Source: Beijerinckiaceae bacterium
GTDB lineage: Bacteria > Pseudomonadota > Alphaproteobacteria > Rhizobiales > Beijerinckiaceae
Reading direction: 5' to 3'
DNA: 34,140 nucleotides
Assembly (NCBI GenBank): GCA_947472615.1
Contig: CANJEY010000003.1
Coordinates: 1 to 34,140, forward strand
Shown here: positions 10,926 through 19,338 of the stretch, piece after piece
How positions within the stretch are numbered: the stretch's first letter is position 1
How the letters are laid out: each line of letters opens with the position of its first letter
Notes under the pieces: generated by a model
The model's database searches: none
The model's input: only the letters and a program-made list of their open reading frames with translations
Told to the model about the DNA's origin: nothing
Program-made: the position numbers and the translations under genes

Positions 10926-11858
10926 TCAGGCCGCCTCTATTTCGAGAAGTTCGCCCGGACGGGTGGGATCGAGCCTGAACTCCGGCTTGCGACGCGCCTT
11001 GTTCTCGCGCTTGACGAGAGAGGTTTCACGCAGCGCTTTCTGCAGCACCGCCTTGGTCCAGAATGCAGCTCCGACCGTTGCGCGGCTTTTCGGCTCGATG
11101 CCGAGCTTCTGCCGCAGGATGCCGTTCGCCATCGTCACCATGTGCGTTCGGCGAATGTCCTGCGTAAACCATTCGATCGTCATCGAGACATTCAGGCAAT
11201 CATGATTGTCGACGCGGTGCGGCGCATTGAGCGGCCAGTGCAGCATGTCGCCTGGTTCGATGTCGAACACTTGCGCATGTTCGTCGTACCAGTCCGAATA
11301 CGGCATGTTCACTTCGACGCCCGACAGGGCGACGCGCTCGATCTGCTCGGGCGTCAGGAACGGTCCGGCGGCCGGGTAGACGTAGACGCGCTTCGACCCG
11401 CGGATCTGCCACAACGATTGGCCGGGCAGATCGGCGTGATACAGCGTCTTCGACTTCGGCGAAGATACGAGAATGCCGAGCTTGGTGGTGAAGGGATCGA
11501 AGTTTGGCAGGCGCCGCGACAATTCGGCGAAGATCTCATCGCGCAACTCGCCGTAGGCCGGATTCACGGCCGCCGCATTACGCAGGTTGATCCAGATGCG
11601 CCCCTTGGCGATGGCGTCGAGGACGGTTTCGCCGGACAGGCCGCCCAGTTCACCCTCGCGGAACGAGCCGCTCTCGCCATGTTTGCCCCACTGCACGAGG
11701 CTGTAGTGTTCACGCGGGTACGACTCGATCAGTCGCGCGAGCGAATCCATCGAAAACAGCGGGTGCTGGTGGACCCGGTGGGACAACCGCATGGGCGTAT
11801 TGCCCCACAGTTCCGCATGATGGTCGCGCCAGTCGGTGAAAACGGGGTTGCTGAACAT
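10926..11858 (-). CDS. Cupin-like (Cupin_8/JmjC-type) domain protein, putative Fe(II)/2-oxoglutarate oxygenase-like
   Basis: MFSNPVFTDWRDHHAELWG...LYHADLPGQSLWQIRGSKRVYVYP...FDIEPGDMLHWPLNAPHRVDN (HxD...H arrangement). ATG at 11858 with SD-like GAAGGAGAGG upstream; the longer ORF to 12350 is not needed. Confidence 0.75.
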   Translation of the reverse strand: MFSNPVFTDWRDHHAELWGNTPMRLSHRVHQHPLFSMDSLARLIESYPREHYSLVQWGKHGESGSFREGELGGLSGETVLDAIAKGRIWINLRNAAAVNPAYGELRDEIFAELSRRLPNFDPFTTKLGILVSSPKSKTLYHADLPGQSLWQIRGSKRVYVYPAAGPFLTPEQIERVALSGVEVNMPYSDWYDEHAQVFDIEPGDMLHWPLNAPHRVDNHDCLNVSMTIEWFTQDIRRTHMVTMANGILRQKLGIEPKSRATVGAAFWTKAVLQKALRETSLVKRENKARRKPEFRLDPTRPGELLEIEAA

Positions 11859-11879
11859 GTGGCCTCTCCTTCGTCTGCA

Positions 11880-11899
11880 GGACTTTCCGCCGAAAGTCC
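11880..11899. promoter_or_regulatory. 8-bp perfect inverted repeat upstream of the cupin-like gene
   Basis: GGACTTTC-CGCC-GAAAGTCC, 22-41 bp upstream of ATG 11858 (minus). Confidence 0.4.
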
Positions 11900-12126
11900 G
11901 GTCTGTCGGGCGGTGGAAGCTTGGATGTCCTGTTCTGAAACGTTTCGTCGCCGCAATTTCAGATCGGGACACCAAACCCTGCCGTCCGATCACATCCCGC
12001 AACTGGCGTGCCGCGCCGAATTGACCCGGAGTGTTGCGTGCCGCGCACAGCGCGCCGGGTTTGCGTCCGCTACAGTGCTGTTGCGGTCCGGCTTCGGGGG
12101 AAGCTGTCAGGGCCGGAGAAACAAGT

Positions 12127-13362
12127 ATGTCCACCCCGAGTGAACGGTTCGGCGACCCCGCGCGCGATGCAGCGCAGCTTCTGGTGAGGCTGGCGTTCGT
12201 AATCCTGTTCGTCGGCGCGCCGCTGGCCGGGGTGTTCTCCCGCCGCCTGCTGTTCATCCTGATGCCGATCGGGGCCGCCCTCGTGCTGGTTGCGGCCGCC
12301 CTCGATCTGCCGGGCGGCGCGCTCGGCCGTCTGCGCAATCTGGCGCTCAATCCGGTAGCGTCCGCGCTGCTGGCTCTTCTGTTCTGGACCGGCTTGTCGC
12401 TGCTGTGGACGCCGTTCCTCGGGCCGGCGAGCGAGCGCTATGTGAAGACGCTCGGCACCATAGTGCTGGCCACGGCCGCCGCCGGATTTCTGCCGGAGCG
12501 GACCAAGACCTCCAATCTGTACCTCGTGCCGATCGGGGTCTTGATGTCCGCCGTCGCGGCCGGTGTTCTGATGGCGCTCGCGCCCGATCAGGTTCGGACG
12601 GGCGGCGACGTGGAGGGCTCGGTGCTGGACCGGGTGGCGCTGTCGCTCGTGCTGTTGTTGTGGCCGACGCTGGGCGCCGTTTCAGCGCGTGAGCGCTGGA
12701 TTTATGGCGGCGCTGTCGCGGTTGCTGTTTCGGTCTTGGCGATCGCGGTCTGGATGCCGGGCGCGATGCTGGGCCTCGGCGTCGGGGCGCTGGCGGCCGT
12801 CACCGCCGCCACGGAGCCCCGCAAAGCCGGCATGGTCTGGGGCGGAGTCTTCGCCGCCATGGTGATCCTCGCGCCGGGCCTGATCGAAGGCCTGCACATC
12901 GCGCATATCGACCGGATGCTTGGCCAAGGCGCAGTTGGTAGCCAATTGTCTGTTTGGTCGGATCTTCTGCACCGGGACGGGCTGCGCCTTCTGACCGGCC
13001 ACGGGTTCGATACGCTGGGACGCAGTCTGGCGGCCGGCTATCTGCCGATTGCGACGCCGCGCTCGGTGCTGTTTGAGATCTGGTACGAACTCGGGGTGCT
13101 GGGTGCGCTGGCGCTGGGCCTCATGGTCTGGCGGATTTTCGCCGAAGCCAGCAGCCATCCATCCAGCATCGCGTCGTTTCACATCGGCGGACTGGTCTGC
13201 GTCATGGTGATCGCCCTGACGGGCGAATCGACCTTCCAACTCTGGTGGATCACGATGGTGTCGATGGCCGGCGTCGCGTTTGCGGGCGTGGCGGCGGCGC
13301 AATACCGCAGCAATCGCCCGGGCGTCGTCATTGAGGGGCGGCGGCCGACGGCTGCGGTTTGA
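12127..13362 (+). CDS. O-antigen ligase/polymerase-like multipass membrane protein
   Basis: About 10 predicted hydrophobic segments and a Wzy/WaaL-like layout (GHGFDTLGRSLAAGYLPIATPRSVLFEIWYELGVLGALALGLMVW). ATG at 12127 (MSTPSERFGDP). Confidence 0.72.
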   Translation: MSTPSERFGDPARDAAQLLVRLAFVILFVGAPLAGVFSRRLLFILMPIGAALVLVAAALDLPGGALGRLRNLALNPVASALLALLFWTGLSLLWTPFLGPASERYVKTLGTIVLATAAAGFLPERTKTSNLYLVPIGVLMSAVAAGVLMALAPDQVRTGGDVEGSVLDRVALSLVLLLWPTLGAVSARERWIYGGAVAVAVSVLAIAVWMPGAMLGLGVGALAAVTAATEPRKAGMVWGGVFAAMVILAPGLIEGLHIAHIDRMLGQGAVGSQLSVWSDLLHRDGLRLLTGHGFDTLGRSLAAGYLPIATPRSVLFEIWYELGVLGALALGLMVWRIFAEASSHPSSIASFHIGGLVCVMVIALTGESTFQLWWITMVSMAGVAFAGVAAAQYRSNRPGVVIEGRRPTAAV

Positions 13363-15133
13363 CCGCTTCGATATTTTCCCCGAACTGCGACGAGAAGAAC
13401 TTCTGATACGTCCCCTGACGGGCGATCAGTTCGGCGTGCGTGCCGGATTCGAGCGCGCGTCCGTCCTCAATGACGTAGATGCGATCAGAATTGACGATCG
13501 TTTGCAGCCGGTGCGCTACCACGAGCGTCGTGCGGCCAAGGCGCAGATCGTCCAGCGCCTTCTGCACCTCGCGCTCTGACTCCGAATCCAGCGCCGCGGT
13601 CGGCTCATCCAGCAGCAGGATAGGCGCGTCCTTGAGGATCGCGCGCGCAATGGCGATGCGCTGGCGCTGGCCGCCAGACAATTGCGCGCCCTGCTCGCCG
13701 ACATTCGTGTCGTATCCGTCCGCGAAGGCGGCGATGAAGTCGTGCGCGTGCGCCTTGCGGGCCGCGGCTGTGACTTCGTCGAAGGTCGCATTCGCCTTGC
13801 CGAGCGCGATGTTCTCCCGGATCGTGCCGCGAAACAGAAAAACATCCTGCGCCACATAGGCGATCTTCGACCGCAGCGACGTCAGATCGACGCCCGCGAT
13901 GTCCTGCCCGTCGATCAGGATTCGGCCGCCGTCCGGCGCGTAGAACCGCTGGATCATGTTGATGATCGTCGACTTGCCACCGCCCGATGGACCAACGAGC
14001 GCGGTCGTGGTGCTGGGTTCGGCGACGAGATTGATCGCGTTCAGGACGGCTTCCTCGTCCCGATACCCGAAACTGACTCCGTCAAACACGATGCGGCCGT
14101 CGCCGACTTGCAGCGGCGGCGCGCCCGGAACTGGCTTTTCCCCCGCCGGCGCATCGAGCACTTCGTAGACAATGCGCGCGCTCGTCAGGCCGTTCTGCAA
14201 TTCGAGCTTCAGCCGCGCCATCCGCTTGGCGGGATCGTAGGCCATTAGCAGCGCCGCCACGAACGAGAAGAACGAGCCTGGGTCGGCGTGCGTGATAGTA
14301 ACGCGCCAGCTGCCGTAGAAAATTACCGCCCCGATGGCGAGCCCCGCCAACACGTCTGACAGGGGGCTCGACACCGCCATGCTGGCCGACATGCGATTGG
14401 CCGACTTGCGAACGCCGTCGATGGCGTTGCGCATGCGCGCCTGCATCAGCGGCTCTAGATTGAAGCTCTTGACGATCCGCGCGCCCAGCACGGTCTCCTG
14501 CATGATCTCCATGATGTCGGACGAGCCGTCGATGGAGCGGCGCGCATATTTGCGGATGCGGCGGATCAGGCGGCCCAGCGCCAGCGCGGCGATCGGCATC
14601 ACCGACAGCGCGATGACCGACATCATCGGGTCCTGGACGATCATCACCGCCACGAGGCCGATCAGCGTCAGCGCATCGCGGCTGAAGCTCGTGATTAACG
14701 ATTGCAGCGTATCGCGCACGCCGCCGGCGGCCAGCGCCAGCCGCGTCATGAACTCGCTCGAATGGCGATCGTGAAAAAACCGGAGATCCTGCCGCACCAG
14801 ATGCTCGAACAGGCGGGTCTGCACGCCGGCCACAATCTTGTTTCCGGTGCGCGACAGGATGACCATATAGCCCCAGGTCGCCAGTCCGCGTAGCGCGAAC
14901 AGGCCGAAGACGCCCCACGACAGGGCGCGGAGGGTCTTGAAGCCCTCCGCCTCCACCATGTGGTTGAGAACGGGCTTGAGCAGATAGGCCGACATCGCCG
15001 TCGCGGCGGCCCCGACCGCCATCAGCGCCGCAGCGGCCAGATAGGCGCGCAAATGCTGGCGGCCGTGCTCGCCGAACAGGCGGCGCAATAGCGCGGTGTC
15101 GCCAACCTCGGGCTTGTCGATGGAAACAGACAT
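13328..15133 (-). CDS. ABC transporter, fused permease/ATP-binding protein (MsbA-like lipid/multidrug exporter)
   Basis: N-terminal ABC exporter TM domain; Walker A GPSGGGKSTI; LSGGQRQRIAIARAILKDAPILLLDEPTAALD; H-loop VVAHRLQT. Start MSVSIDKPEVGD at 15133. Confidence 0.92.
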   Translation of the reverse strand: MSVSIDKPEVGDTALLRRLFGEHGRQHLRAYLAAAALMAVGAAATAMSAYLLKPVLNHMVEAEGFKTLRALSWGVFGLFALRGLATWGYMVILSRTGNKIVAGVQTRLFEHLVRQDLRFFHDRHSSEFMTRLALAAGGVRDTLQSLITSFSRDALTLIGLVAVMIVQDPMMSVIALSVMPIAALALGRLIRRIRKYARRSIDGSSDIMEIMQETVLGARIVKSFNLEPLMQARMRNAIDGVRKSANRMSASMAVSSPLSDVLAGLAIGAVIFYGSWRVTITHADPGSFFSFVAALLMAYDPAKRMARLKLELQNGLTSARIVYEVLDAPAGEKPVPGAPPLQVGDGRIVFDGVSFGYRDEEAVLNAINLVAEPSTTTALVGPSGGGKSTIINMIQRFYAPDGGRILIDGQDIAGVDLTSLRSKIAYVAQDVFLFRGTIRENIALGKANATFDEVTAAARKAHAHDFIAAFADGYDTNVGEQGAQLSGGQRQRIAIARAILKDAPILLLDEPTAALDSESEREVQKALDDLRLGRTTLVVAHRLQTIVNSDRIYVIEDGRALESGTHAELIARQGTYQKFFSSQFGENIEAVKPQPSAAAPQ

Positions 15134-15358
15134 GCGGTCTGGTAGCCGATTTGTCGAGAAATGTGGAATCAGCGCCTTTTCCTGCGAAAAAACATCGTTC
15201 CGCACAGCCTCGCTTGCAAAAAAATGCAGACTTTATGCGCCGGATCGGGCAAACAGATTCGGCAATTGTCATTTTCGGAATCAATATTCGGCTGACTTGC
15301 TGGTCGCGAAGTAGTTCGGCTAAGCCTGTTCAGGCCTTGATTCGGGGTTCAATCCTAG

Positions 15359-15943
15359 ATGAGACGAGACAAGCGGCCCTTCGTGGTGGAGGTGCGGCGC
15401 GCTGGCGCAAAAAAGACAGCGGCCGAGCCTGCGACAAAACGTAAATTGAAAGCGCTCGCGTCGCCGCCCGCGGACGATCCGCCGCCGCCCGCCGCGCCCG
15501 TGGAGGCTGTCATTTCCGACCCTCCGAAGTCGGCTGGCCGCATCCTGCCGAGTCTGGTCGAGCCGCCTCCTCCGGAGATCATCGCCGAGCCGGAGCCCAC
15601 GCGTCGCCGTGGCCGTCCGCCGGGATCGAAGAACAAGCCCAAGTTCAACTTCGAATCGTCTTCTGCGCCGCCGACCGGCAAGCGCCGTGGCCGTCCGCCC
15701 AAGAACCGGCCCGATGCGCCTTCCTTCATCGACTGGGCGAATTCGCCCGCCGAGGAGATCGAGAACGTCGCTGATACGGTGGAGTTCGATGAGGTCGAAG
15801 CGGCCATGCCGGTCGCGATGGCCGAATCGGCGTCACGGCCCTCTGGCCGCAAGCGCCGCGTGTCGACGATCCTCAATCGTTACGTCTTTGGCGCCTCGTC
15901 GCGCCGTGGCGACCGCCGAAAGCGCAATCGCGCCAATCCATAG
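15359..15943 (+). CDS. AT-hook-like basic/proline-rich protein of unknown function
   Basis: Two AT-hook-like cores, RRRGRPPGSKNKPK and KRRGRPPKNRP, in a low-complexity Pro/Lys/Arg-rich background; basic C-terminus SSRRGDRRKRNRANP. Confidence 0.75.
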   Translation: MRRDKRPFVVEVRRAGAKKTAAEPATKRKLKALASPPADDPPPPAAPVEAVISDPPKSAGRILPSLVEPPPPEIIAEPEPTRRRGRPPGSKNKPKFNFESSSAPPTGKRRGRPPKNRPDAPSFIDWANSPAEEIENVADTVEFDEVEAAMPVAMAESASRPSGRKRRVSTILNRYVFGASSRRGDRRKRNRANP

Positions 15944-15967
15944 GGCGCTTGTCGCATTGCCCGCCCG

Positions 15968-16002
15968 CTCCCGCTGTGGCACGTTCGCCGCAACAGCGGG
16001 AG
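15968..16002 (+). promoter_or_regulatory. 10-bp perfect inverted repeat overlapping the Shine-Dalgarno of the downstream SBP gene
   Basis: CTCCCGCTGT (15968-15977) and ACAGCGGGAG (15993-16002) are exact reverse complements; the right arm contains most of the SD-like GGGAGGA (15998-16004) ahead of ATG 16009. Confidence 0.55.
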
Positions 16003-16008
16003 GACGGT

Positions 16009-17046
16009 ATGGGGCGATCGGCAAAGCAAGGATTGATTTTTGGATGTGCGCTCGTTCTGTTGGGCGCAGGCTCGGCGACCGCACAGGAGCCGGGCGCAGA
16101 TCTCATCGCCGCCGCCAAGCGTGAAGGTACGGTAGTCTATTACACCGACCTGATCGTCGATCAGATCGTGCGGCCGCTAACCGACGCGTTCGAGAAGAAA
16201 TACGGCATCAAGGTCGATTACGCGCGTTCCGACAGTCAGGACACGATCCTTAAGCTGCTGGGCGAACACAAGGCCGGCTCCATGCGGGCCGATGTGTTCG
16301 GCCTGACCAGCGGGCTGAAAGCGCTGATCGATGCGGGCGCGGTGCGGAAATTCGACGCCGTGGGCGCCGCCGCCATCCCGGCCGAATTCAAGGACGCCGG
16401 CAAATACTGGGTTTCCAGCAATTTCTACGTGATGACCCCTGCGGTGAACACCAATCTGGTGCCCGAAGCCGATCGTCCGAAGACCTATGAGGATCTTCTC
16501 GCGCCGAGGTGGAACGACAAGATGGTCTGGAAGCCGAATGATACATCGGGCGGCCCCGGCTTCATCGGCAACGTGCTGCGAACGATGGGCGACGACAAGG
16601 GCATGGACTATCTGCGCAAGCTATCCGGCCAGCGCATCCGGTCGTTTCAGGGCAGCGCCCGCGCAGTGCTGGATCAGGTGATCGCGGGCGAATACCCGCT
16701 GGTTTTGCAGATCTTCAATCACCACGCGGCCCTGAGCGCCAAGAAGGGCGCGCCGTCGCAATGGGTGAAGATGGAGCCCGCCATGGTGCAGATGACGCTC
16801 GTCAGCCTGCCGGTCGGCTCGCCGCATCCGAAGGCCGGTGAGCTGTTCCTCGAATTCATGTTGTCGAAGGAAGGGCAGACGTTGTTCCAGAAGGCGGATT
16901 ACTTCCCGACCCGAAGTGACGTGTCGCCGTCGATGCCGGAGCTTGCGCCCTCGACGGGCGGCTTCAAGGCAAATTTCATTTCGCCCGACGACATCGCGCG
17001 CGATTACGAAAAGTGGGCGAAGATCTACAACGAACTGTTTCGCTGA
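16009..17046 (+). CDS. Extracellular solute-binding protein of an ABC transporter (Fe3+/thiamine/polyamine-type SBP fold), orphan
   Basis: Signal peptide MGRSAKQGLIFGCALVLLGAGSATAQ; AKREGTVVYYTDLIVDQIVRPLTDAFEKKYGIKVDYAR...; ELFLEFMLSKEGQTLFQKADYFPTRSDV. Confidence 0.87.
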   Translation: MGRSAKQGLIFGCALVLLGAGSATAQEPGADLIAAAKREGTVVYYTDLIVDQIVRPLTDAFEKKYGIKVDYARSDSQDTILKLLGEHKAGSMRADVFGLTSGLKALIDAGAVRKFDAVGAAAIPAEFKDAGKYWVSSNFYVMTPAVNTNLVPEADRPKTYEDLLAPRWNDKMVWKPNDTSGGPGFIGNVLRTMGDDKGMDYLRKLSGQRIRSFQGSARAVLDQVIAGEYPLVLQIFNHHAALSAKKGAPSQWVKMEPAMVQMTLVSLPVGSPHPKAGELFLEFMLSKEGQTLFQKADYFPTRSDVSPSMPELAPSTGGFKANFISPDDIARDYEKWAKIYNELFR

Positions 17047-17078
17047 GCGGCGAGCAAACGCGCATTCTTCAATAAAAA

Positions 17079-17106
17079 GGGCCGCGACGCGTCGACGTCG
17101 CGGCCC
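17079..17106. terminator. Bidirectional intrinsic terminator between convergent genes
   Basis: Stem GGGCCGCGAC (17079-17088) / GTCGCGGCCC (17097-17106), 8-nt loop, preceded by AATAAAAA and followed by CAAATTTT on the + strand. Confidence 0.8.
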
Positions 17107-17125
17107 CAAATTTTATGAAACGCGA

Positions 17126-17791
17126 TCAGCGCGCCGCGAAGCAGTACAGTGCGCCGGCGCCGCCGGTCTGCACCAGTTTGGCCTGCGTGCAGCCAGCCGA
17201 GATATGTGCCGAATTCCACGACAGCGACGGCGGATCGACATCAAGGCCGGTGCGGTCGTGATGCCCGACCATGCCGCGCCCGTCTTCGCCGCTGTTGGTC
17301 CAGTTGCCGCAGGTCGTGTCTTCCTTGCCGCCGAGCGCGGTGCCATCCGGGCGCGAGCCGGTCAGGATGTCGTGCTGGTTCGGCGTATCGCCGCGGCCAT
17401 TCACCGGAACGCCTTTTTCGGTGAGCGCCGTCTGCTTGTCGATCTTGGCGCTCTTGCCGTGCAGTTCGTCGACATTGCGGGCGATCAGCACGCCCTTGGC
17501 GTTATGCCAAGGGCCATTGCCGATTCGGTCGCGCGCGTTGACGATCTTCCCGTCCTTGAAGCTCGATGTGCTGAGATAGGCGCGCCAGGTCAGGTTGCCT
17601 GCGCCGGCCGCCGCTGCGAGCGTCTGGCAGATACGGTCGGCCCCTTCGAGGCCGCCGAGATCGCCGCCCTTGCCGGACCCGGCGCTCGAGATGAAGAACG
17701 TCATCGGTTCGGCCTGCTGCGCTGTCGCGCCAGCGACCCCGCCCACGAAGGCGGCGGCCGACAACGCGGCGATGAGAATGCGGTTCGACAT
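17126..17791 (-). CDS. Secreted lectin-like protein (C-type-lectin/DUF1554-like)
   Basis: Signal peptide MSNRILIAALSAAAFVGGVAGATAQQ; GADRICQTLAAAAGAGNLTWRAYLSTS...ARDRIGNGPWHNAKGVLIA...; paired Cys (CQT, TTCGNW, AGCTQ, YCF). Confidence 0.65.
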   Translation of the reverse strand: MSNRILIAALSAAAFVGGVAGATAQQAEPMTFFISSAGSGKGGDLGGLEGADRICQTLAAAAGAGNLTWRAYLSTSSFKDGKIVNARDRIGNGPWHNAKGVLIARNVDELHGKSAKIDKQTALTEKGVPVNGRGDTPNQHDILTGSRPDGTALGGKEDTTCGNWTNSGEDGRGMVGHHDRTGLDVDPPSLSWNSAHISAGCTQAKLVQTGGAGALYCFAAR

Positions 17792-17850
17792 AATCCCTCC
17801 TTGATCCGCTCCCTCTGCGAGCGGTCTCCGAAACGGTACGGAGGGCGTTC

Positions 17851-17869
17851 ATCACGCGCAAATCACGCG
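17851..17869. promoter_or_regulatory. Two direct repeats ATCACGCG spaced 11 bp apart upstream of the lectin-like gene
   Basis: ATCACGCG at 17851-17858 and 17862-17869. Confidence 0.35.
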
Positions 17870-17911
17870 TTTGTAATCAATCCCCGGTCAGTCGTCTCGG
17901 GGATGGCAGTC

Positions 17912-18556
17912 TCAGGGACAGCCGACGATGACGCGTCCGGCCAGCTTGATGCCGAAATCCGTGCCGGGCGACAGGCCGGAAAAGAATGATTCGCTCAACT
18001 TTTTGGCATCAGCCTCGACCAGCGGCTTCGGCTTAAAATAGTTGACGGAGCATCCGTCCGGGGCGGATTTCAGCGTCACCGGATCGGTCGCTTCAAACTC
18101 GAAATCAACGAAATAGCTTGGATCGTACACCTGCAGCGCAAACGCCTTGCCGGCGCTGGCGGCCGAGGTCAGCGGCAGGGTGAAATGCAGGGTCAGCGTC
18201 TTGTCCGGATGCTCCTCGGCGGAAAAGTCGACCGGCGCTTCAAAGCCAAGTTTCTGCCCCCCGGCCCGGGCGCTGGTGAAATAGGCATATTCGCGTAGAT
18301 CTTCCATGTTCTGCGCCGCGATTGGGGCGAGCTGTTCGGAGGTCAGCGGTGTATCCGGTTTCCGCTCGATCCCCTGCGTGGCGAAGGCGGAATAAAGGTC
18401 GTCGAACGTCCACGCATGACGGACTGCGGCGATCTTGCCGGACGCGTCGAACAGGAGGACGCTGCGAATCTTCACCCACACATGCGGATGCGCCATCGCC
18501 GCGCCCGTGGTTGCGGTCAGGCAGATCGAGGCAATCAACAGGCGAAGGCCGCGCAC
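17912..18556 (-). CDS. DUF1007 family periplasmic protein
   Basis: Signal-peptide-like VRGLRLLIASICLTATTGAAMAHPHVWVKIRSVLLFDASGKIAAVRHAWTFDDLYSAFA. GTG at 18556 with SD-like AGAGGAGA upstream fits the signal peptide better than the longer ORF start at 18607. Confidence 0.78.
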   Translation of the reverse strand: MRGLRLLIASICLTATTGAAMAHPHVWVKIRSVLLFDASGKIAAVRHAWTFDDLYSAFATQGIERKPDTPLTSEQLAPIAAQNMEDLREYAYFTSARAGGQKLGFEAPVDFSAEEHPDKTLTLHFTLPLTSAASAGKAFALQVYDPSYFVDFEFEATDPVTLKSAPDGCSVNYFKPKPLVEADAKKLSESFFSGLSPGTDFGIKLAGRVIVGCP

Positions 18557-18687
18557 GCATTCTCCTCTGGGTCGGAATACGAAACCCTGCCATCGCGGCG
18601 AAAGCATGACCGTCGCCGCAGGTGACAGGCAGTCGCCGGGGCTCTAAGACGTGCCGCCGATCTTCCACAGGCGCAAGGCTGAAATCC

Positions 18688-19314
18688 ATGATCATCGCCA
18701 TCGACGGTCCGGCTGCCTCCGGCAAAGGCACGATCGCGCGGCGACTTGCGGCCCATTATGGTCTGCCACATCTTGATACCGGCCTCCTGTACCGAGCGAC
18801 GGCCCGCGTGCTGCTTGATCGCGGCGAACGTCTCGACGATGCCGAACGGGCGACCGCGGCGGCGCGTGGACTGGCGCTGACCGATTTCGACGAAGACCTG
18901 CTGCGCGGCGCCGAAATGGGGGATGCGGCTTCGGTCGTGGGGGCGATTCCGGACGTACGGGCCGCCCTTCTCGACATGCAGCGCAATTTCGCCGCGCGCG
19001 ATGGCGGCGCGGTGCTGGACGGCCGCGACATTGGAACCGTCATCTGCCCGGACGCCGACGCCAAGATATTCGTGACGGCCGAACCCGAAACGCGCGCCCA
19101 GCGCCGCGCGCTGGAACTCGCCGGTCGCGGTGAGAAAGTGGATTTCACCGACGTCCTGGCTGACATCCGCAAGCGCGACGACCGCGATTCCGCCCGGTCC
19201 TCCGCGCCGCTCGTCGCTGCAGCCGACGCAGTTCGGCTCGATACGACCGCCCTCGACATCGAAAGCGCCGTGGCGGAAGCTGTGGCGATCGTGGAGGCGC
19301 GCCGCAAGGGCTGA
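18688..19314 (+). CDS. cmk: Cytidylate kinase
   Basis: [70 protein letters not shown] at 18688. Confidence 0.95.
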   Translation: MIIAIDGPAASGKGTIARRLAAHYGLPHLDTGLLYRATARVLLDRGERLDDAERATAAARGLALTDFDEDLLRGAEMGDAASVVGAIPDVRAALLDMQRNFAARDGGAVLDGRDIGTVICPDADAKIFVTAEPETRAQRRALELAGRGEKVDFTDVLADIRKRDDRDSARSSAPLVAAADAVRLDTTALDIESAVAEAVAIVEARRKG

Positions 19315-19338
19315 GCCCGCCTCCAACTGGAGGCTTTC

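Noticed and set aside
10890-12143. 417-aa plus-strand ORF over the cupin gene
   Set aside because: Shadow ORF; the cupin-like protein on the minus strand has the HxD...H motif and an SD.
14082-15284. 400-aa alternate-frame ORF over msbA-like gene
   Set aside because: Frame-shifted reading of the same strand; Arg/Gly/Ala-rich with no motifs, and the correct frame has complete ABC motifs.
15300-15345. AAGCCTG...CAGGCCTT near-palindrome upstream of the AT-hook gene
   Set aside because: Arms mismatch by one base and are short; indistinguishable from chance.
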